Assembly: GCA_020201275.1 (NCBI GenBank)
Contig: JAIVHB010000001.1
Coordinates: forward strand, 1 to 43,454
DNA length: 43,454 nucleotides
Reading direction: 5' to 3'
Source of the DNA: Rhodothermaceae bacterium
Lineage (GTDB): Bacteria; Bacteroidota; Rhodothermia; Balneolales; Cyclonatronaceae
Shown here: positions 41,731-43,454 of the stretch, piece by piece
How the letters are laid out: every line of letters begins with the position of its first letter
Numbering within the stretch: the stretch's first letter is position 1
Notes under the pieces: generated by a model
Seen by the model: the letters and a program-made list of their open reading frames with translations, nothing else
What the model was told of the DNA's origin: nothing
The model's database searches: none
Translations under genes and position numbers: made by a program

Positions 41731-43454
41731 ATGCGTTTTCTGTCAATAGTTGCCCTGATAGTATTATTTCTAAGTAATTCCGCATCAGCACAGTTTGATA
41801 TGAGTGCCGACAGGGTTGCGATCAGTACCCGGGTGTCGGTTGAGAAGGTTCCCCAGGGTGGCGAATTCATGGCGGCCGTAATTATGGAGATCGAGGAGGG
41901 CTGGCATATAAATGCCGTAGATCCCACACTCGATTGGCTCATTGCCACCACGTTGAGTGTTGAACCGGGCGAGGATGTGATTATCGCCGATCAGCGCTAC
42001 CCGAATGCGAATGTAATGTCGTTTGCATTCGCCGAAGACGAACCGCTCAGGGTTTACGACGGTAATGCTCCGATTTTCCTGAGTCTGAGAACATCCTCAT
42101 CTATTGAAACCGGCGAGCATGTTATCCGCGGTAATCTCACGGTTCAGGCCTGCGACGATCAGACCTGTCTCCCTCCATCAAACATGCGCATTGAAGTTAG
42201 GTATGAAGTGATGGAGGCCGGGGGTGAAGTTGTACCCGTGAATGAAGAGCTGTTCGCCCTGTTCGATACCTATGGCCAGAGCAACGGGCTTCAGAACGAA
42301 ATTGCCGGCCTGTTTGAAACTGACGGCTTTTTCCTGGCTTTTATTGCCATCTTTCTGATCGGTCTGGCCCTGAACCTCACCCCTTGTGTCTATCCGATGA
42401 TTTCTGTTACCGTATCCCTTTTCGGTACCCAGACGGAGACCAATACATTGAAAGTTTTTTTCAGGGCGGTGATCTATGTTCTTGGAATTGCGACCATGTA
42501 CAGTGTGCTGGGTGTGGTTGCAGCGATGAGCGGTGGTCTGTTCGGATCCTGGCTGCAGAGCCCGTGGATGCTCGGATTTATCGCATTCCTGATGTTCGGG
42601 CTGGCGCTGAGCATGTTCGGCCTGTATGAAATTCAGATTCCCTACTGGCTGACGAAACGCCTTGGCGGATCCGGTGCGGCAACAGGTATTCTTGGTATCT
42701 ATATTTCCGGCCTGGTGGTGGGTATCTTCGCTGCTCCCTGTGTGGGGCCTCCCATCATAGCACTGCTGGCCTATGTCGGGTCGGTGGGTGATCCGGTTTT
42801 TGGATTCTGGTCGTTCTTCATCCTGTCGCTTGGCCTTGGTTTTCCGTATCTGATTCTGGGTACCTTTTCCGGGCTCATGCAGAAACTGCCACGATCTGGG
42901 GTATGGATGGTCTGGGTTAAAAAGGTTTTCGGGATCATTCTGATCGGGGTCGGATTCTTCTACGGTGGATTGGCCCTGTTTCCGAAAATTGTACCCTATG
43001 TAATTCCGGTAACACTTGTGGCCGGAGGTATTTATCTCGGGTTTCTCGAGAAAACTGGTCTTGATAAGAAAGGTTTTACCCGTTTCCGTTATGCATTCGG
43101 TGTGGTTGCGATCGTGCTGGGTGTGATGGTTTTCCAGAATCTGCAGAAGCCGGGTGTTGAATGGCAGTCGTACTCTCAGGTCAAACTGGAGCAGGCTGCC
43201 GAAAACAATCAGGCTGTAATCCTCGATTTTTATGCCGACTGGTGCATACCCTGCCTGGAGCTCGACCAGATTACTTTCACCGATCCGGCAGTGATCGATG
43301 CCACATCCGGTTTTATGCGGCTCAAGGTAGATCTGACCCAGTTCGATTCCCCCGATTCGGAAGAATTGCGCCGGCAATATGAAATAGCAGGCGTACCCAC
43401 CATCGTGTTTCTGAATTCAGAGGGCGAAGAGGTGAAACAGGCCAGGGTTATCGG
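41731..43454 (+). CDS. dsbD: Thiol:disulfide interchange protein DsbD (3' end outside window)
   Basis: DsbD carries electrons from cytoplasmic thioredoxin across the inner membrane to periplasmic thiol proteins. The frame opens at ATG 41731 and stays open to the window edge, giving 574 residues. A signal peptide (VALIVLFLSNSASAQ) comes first. The alpha domain has ACDDQTCLPP with C141 and C146. A membrane core of about eight helices has the redox cysteines C219 (LTPCVYPM) and C337 (AAPCVGPP). The gamma thioredoxin domain has DWCIPC (C505/C508) and the cis-proline AGVPTIVF. All three redox pairs are intact. An ATG at 41726 in another frame is ruled out by an early stop. Confidence 0.95.
   Translation, partial: MRFLSIVALIVLFLSNSASAQFDMSADRVAISTRVSVEKVPQGGEFMAAVIMEIEEGWHINAVDPTLDWLIATTLSVEPGEDVIIADQRYPNANVMSFAFAEDEPLRVYDGNAPIFLSLRTSSSIETGEHVIRGNLTVQACDDQTCLPPSNMRIEVRYEVMEAGGEVVPVNEELFALFDTYGQSNGLQNEIAGLFETDGFFLAFIAIFLIGLALNLTPCVYPMISVTVSLFGTQTETNTLKVFFRAVIYVLGIATMYSVLGVVAAMSGGLFGSWLQSPWMLGFIAFLMFGLALSMFGLYEIQIPYWLTKRLGGSGAATGILGIYISGLVVGIFAAPCVGPPIIALLAYVGSVGDPVFGFWSFFILSLGLGFPYLILGTFSGLMQKLPRSGVWMVWVKKVFGIILIGVGFFYGGLALFPKIVPYVIPVTLVAGGIYLGFLEKTGLDKKGFTRFRYAFGVVAIVLGVMVFQNLQKPGVEWQSYSQVKLEQAAENNQAVILDFYADWCIPCLELDQITFTDPAVIDATSGFMRLKVDLTQFDSPDSEELRRQYEIAGVPTIVFLNSEGEEVKQARVI

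Noticed and set aside
42178-43377. Long open frame on the reverse strand (399 codons)
   Set aside because: It lies opposite dsbD, which has intact signal peptide, CxxC pairs and membrane helices. The reverse translation is Gln/His/Asn-rich with no domain.

Overview
The window looks like a chromosomal segment from a member of Balneolota/Rhodothermota (the group around Balneola and Rhodothermus, near Bacteroidota). The reasons are a C-terminal type IX secretion (T9SS type A) sorting domain, a promoter matching the Bacteroidota TAnnTTTG element, few Shine-Dalgarno sites, rpsF-rpsR adjacent with no ssb between them, a very long acidic ribosomal protein S1, a flavobacterial-type CrtY lycopene cyclase, and a pterin dehydratase gene inside the complex I operon as described for Rhodothermus marinus. 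This placement is inference; no 16S rRNA gene is present, and I found no tRNA, CRISPR array or intact transposon.

Layout, left half (1-24,100), mostly housekeeping. The 3' end of cmk is followed by rpsA (S1), nadA, then a reverse-strand pair (a small unknown protein and an orphan MoxR ATPase). Next come uppP and a nuoJ-K-L-M-pcd-N operon encoding the membrane arm of complex I, behind a good Bacteroidota-type promoter. rpsF-rpsR-rplI follow and end in a strong terminator. Directly after that terminator lies a truncated 5' end of a group II intron that resembles class C. A 1,169-residue outer-membrane barrel protein precedes an ExbB / small membrane protein / ExbD / ExbD cluster, then thiL and ftsH.

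Right half (24,100-43,454), accessory and envelope functions. On the reverse strand are an MFS transporter with an SDR, an HTTM-type membrane protein with its overlapping small partner, and a GT4 glycosyltransferase. On the forward strand are a PIG-L/LmbE deacetylase and a DUF2807-type lipoprotein whose 3' end runs into a decayed triplet-repeat tract. Then, reversed, come a T9SS-exported multidomain protein, a DUF697 membrane protein, a ChbG/YdjC deacetylase and a truncated OsmC relic. A saccharopine-dehydrogenase-like reductase with an apparent internal deletion converges on a lycopene cyclase gene. An anti-sigma-like membrane protein and a TPR protein (reverse) are followed by a DUF481 outer-membrane protein, a thioredoxin-fold lipoprotein and the first 574 codons of dsbD, which runs off the window.

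The main themes are cell-envelope energetics (complex I membrane arm, ExbBDD, DsbD) and surface proteins (large barrel, T9SS cargo, DUF481, DUF2807). Several signs of gene decay and repeat activity occur in the accessory half. I did not find a clear complete novel defence or mobile system. The best leads are the group II intron remnant behind the rplI terminator, the TAG/GAG duplicated tail of the DUF2807 gene, the ExbB-X-ExbD-ExbD unit beside a giant barrel protein, and the in-frame deletion in the reductase.
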